From: Nitrospinota bacterium | GTDB lineage: Bacteria; UBA8248; JACPRG01 | Assembly: GCA_030740135.1 (NCBI GenBank) | Contig: JASLXW010000240.1 | Coordinates: forward strand, 1 to 6,390 | Reading direction: 5' to 3' | DNA length: 6,390 nucleotides | Shown: positions 4,869 through 6,390 of the stretch, piece after piece | Numbering within the stretch: position 1 is the first letter of the stretch | Layout: every line of letters starts with the position of its first letter | The notes under the pieces: generated by a model | Told to the model about the DNA's origin: nothing | Database searches by the model: none | Seen by the model: only the letters and a program-made list of their open reading frames with translations | Program-made: the position numbers and the translations under genes

Positions 4869-6218
4869 CTAACGGATGATGACCTTGTCCCCCATGACGG
4901 CCCGGATTTCCTTGATCACGGTGTTCACCGCCTCCCGGGGCGGGACGCCGCTCCACGAGGCGGTCAGGCCTCGCCAGACGATTTGATCGTACCGGCCGAA
5001 ATGGACGTTGTTGGGCAGGGCGATTGCGACCTTCAGCAGTTTCGTCATTTCGGCGGTCCAGCGGTCGTCGGCGTAGAGCGCGACCTTCTCCTGGGATTGG
5101 GTGATCCCGAGATGGGCCGAGGCGATCGCGTGCAGGGTGTTCAGCCGTGGTTCGGAGACGATGGTGATCAGCCGTCCGGCCAGCTCCGCCTCCGCGCCCC
5201 GGGCCCGCTTCGAGATCAGGTAGACCAGCGGATGGGTGAGCGTGACCGCCCTTCCTCCCGGCCCGCCGGAAGGGATCAACCCGTACGTTACCTTGCCGAA
5301 GAAGTCGTCCAGCCCCTCCTTGCGGGTGTAGCGCGCGTAATGCCACGAGCCGCCGTGCCAGAGGCCGGCCCGGCCGCTTGCGACCTCCTTGTACCACTGG
5401 TCCCATTCCATGCCCAGGTGGTTTTTCTTGGTGACGCCGTACTTGAAGGCCGCCTCGTGAAAGAACCGGTAGTATTTCAGCAGGGCGGCCTTGTCCAGGA
5501 CCAGCTTCCCGCTCTTCGGGTCCATCATCGCGCCGCCGCTCGCCAGGTAGAACTGCCAGTAATCGCTCCCCTTCGAGGGGCGCGGATAGAAGCCGTAGCC
5601 TTTTTCGACCCGCCCGGCGTCCTGGATCTTCTTCGCGTCCTCCAGGACGTTTCGCAGGGTGTATTCGCCGTCGCGTATCTTTTGGGGGAGGACCTTGATG
5701 TCCGCGTCGGAATACCCGATTGCCTTCAGGTGAGGAATCCAGCCGAAGAACGGCCGGACTTCCGCGTCCTGCGGAACGCCCCAGACCCGGCCGTCATAAG
5801 ACATCATCGGCCAGAGGTTCGGGTGCACGTCGCTCAGGGGCCATTGATCGAGATCGACGAGGTCTTCGATGGGTTGGATGATGCCGGCGCGCCCCCAGAC
5901 CGCAATGTCCTCGTGGCCGCCGACGATGATGTGCGGTCCCCGGCCGGCCTCGACCGCGAGGGAGAACCCCTGCTTCAATTTCTGCCAGGTCTGCGCGCCT
6001 GAGAAGGCCTGGGCGCGGACGGTCACGCGGGTGGAGCGGCCCTCAATCTTGAGCTCCTCGTTGAGGATCTTCGCGGCCAGGACGACGCCCTCGTAGCGGT
6101 ATCGCTCATTCCGGTCCGCCGGGGCCCAGACGATGATCTCGACCGTTTCCGCCGCCGCGGCCCAGGGCGCGACGAGAATGCAGGCCAGCGCGAGGCATCC
6201 GAGAGGCTTCAAATTCAT
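4869..6218 (-). CDS. Periplasmic solute-binding protein, family 1 (carbohydrate-type ABC importer)
   Basis: This is the receptor that captures substrate in the periplasm and delivers it to the permease pair encoded downstream. Residues 1-23 form a Sec signal peptide (basic start, hydrophobic core, cleavage probably after AAA before ETVEII). The Cys residues at 8 and 13 lack a proper lipobox, so a soluble protein is more likely than a lipoprotein. The mature part fits the extracellular solute-binding protein family 1: an opening strand VEIIVWAP (26-33), GPHIIVGGHEDIAVWGRAGIIQPIEDL (94-120) resembling the usual 'pDv-----d----a-ag-l-pLd--' segment, WGVPQDAEVRPFFGW (146-160), and SGRAGLWHGGSWHY (281-294) like the 'G-aAm---g-W' block. 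The total of 449 residues is typical. Many Trp and Tyr residues suit sugar stacking but do not identify a ligand. The ATG at 6218 follows GAGGG by 8 nt. It is the first gene of the operon. Confidence 0.9.
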   Translation of the reverse strand: MNLKPLGCLALACILVAPWAAAAETVEIIVWAPADRNERYRYEGVVLAAKILNEELKIEGRSTRVTVRAQAFSGAQTWQKLKQGFSLAVEAGRGPHIIVGGHEDIAVWGRAGIIQPIEDLVDLDQWPLSDVHPNLWPMMSYDGRVWGVPQDAEVRPFFGWIPHLKAIGYSDADIKVLPQKIRDGEYTLRNVLEDAKKIQDAGRVEKGYGFYPRPSKGSDYWQFYLASGGAMMDPKSGKLVLDKAALLKYYRFFHEAAFKYGVTKKNHLGMEWDQWYKEVASGRAGLWHGGSWHYARYTRKEGLDDFFGKVTYGLIPSGGPGGRAVTLTHPLVYLISKRARGAEAELAGRLITIVSEPRLNTLHAIASAHLGITQSQEKVALYADDRWTAEMTKLLKVAIALPNNVHFGRYDQIVWRGLTASWSGVPPREAVNTVIKEIRAVMGDKVIIR

Positions 6219-6390
6219 TGGGAGCGCCCTCTGAAGGAGATCCGGTTTTCTTGCGGGGAAAAATCACTCGCCGGGAACAATGGCGCCCAATGCGGACGGG
6301 TTGGAGAAGTGGGTGTAGTGGACCCCCTTTATCAAGCGGCATCTAAGAGATTACCGGGGCCGGTTTGAAGTTGGTGTTCCACCTGGTTGG
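6219..6390 (-). promoter_or_regulatory. Upstream region of the ABC importer operon
   Basis: These 172 nt lead into the binding-protein gene and must hold its promoter if transcription starts here. I see no clear sigma-70, sigma-54 or sigma-28 promoter. Two small inverted repeats are present: ACCGG-N2-CCGGT (6353-6364), and GGTG/CACC arms around a 3-nt gap near 6374-6384. They are plausible operator half-sites but short enough to arise by chance. No riboswitch or terminator is recognisable. A divergent + strand gene may begin at the window edge, but too little is visible. Confidence 0.3.

Noticed and set aside
4983..6002. A 339-codon + strand open frame antisense to the solute-binding protein gene
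   Set aside because: Composition is typical of antisense frames in GC-rich coding DNA. The opposite strand encodes a signal peptide plus a coherent binding-protein fold in an operon.
6370..6386. Sigma-54-like promoter on the - strand upstream of the ABC operon
   Set aside because: A TGG-containing element with TTC at roughly the right distance is seen, but the invariant GC of the -12 box is missing.
6365..6390. Possible start of a divergent + strand gene (TTG at 6365, reading MKLVFHLV)
   Set aside because: Only eight codons are visible, the start is weak and there is no clear ribosome-binding site. Sequence beyond the window would decide it.
1..6390. CRISPR arrays, tRNA or rRNA genes, insertion sequences, attachment sites, phage or defence genes
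   Set aside because: Reading both strands showed no spaced direct repeats, cloverleaf, transposase, integrase or terminal inverted repeats. All coding space is accounted for by transporter and flagellar-regulator genes.

Overview
The window looks like chromosomal DNA from a high-GC, flagellated Gram-negative bacterium. The evidence is a FlgM-type anti-sigma-28 protein, an apparent sigma-28 promoter, a class I cyclic-di-GMP riboswitch, and a transporter operon with a Sec-exported periplasmic binding protein. I cannot fix the phylum from sequence alone. Desulfobacterota, Nitrospirota or a relative would fit, but that is a guess.

Left arm (1-825, + strand): the probable last codons of a molybdate-binding protein gene (modA), a short hairpin-rich gap, then a complete molybdate permease gene (modB) starting at TTG. 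No modC ATPase gene follows modB.

Centre (826-1576, + strand): a compact regulatory cassette. A sigma-28-like promoter (903-930) is followed by a c-di-GMP-I (GEMM-I) riboswitch aptamer (982-1082), a strong intrinsic terminator (1091-1128), a good Shine-Dalgarno and a FlgM-like gene (1187-1576). If the calls are right, sigma-28 transcribes the gene for its own inhibitor, and c-di-GMP decides whether transcription reaches it. This is the most interesting part of the window.

Right arm (1607-6218, - strand, convergent with flgM): a four-gene ABC importer operon of the carbohydrate/glycerol-phosphate (CUT1, MalEFGK/UgpBAEC-like) type. In transcription order it encodes a periplasmic binding protein, a MalF-like permease, a MalG-like permease and a MalK/UgpC-like ATPase. 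The last three genes are coupled by a 2-nt gap and a 1-nt overlap. A hairpin lies in the only sizeable gap, after the binding-protein gene. The MalF-like permease carries about 140 extra residues between its first and second membrane segments, predicted to be periplasmic, helical and internally repetitive. The substrate cannot be read from sequence.

The last 172 bases are the upstream region of this operon and hold no gene I can support.
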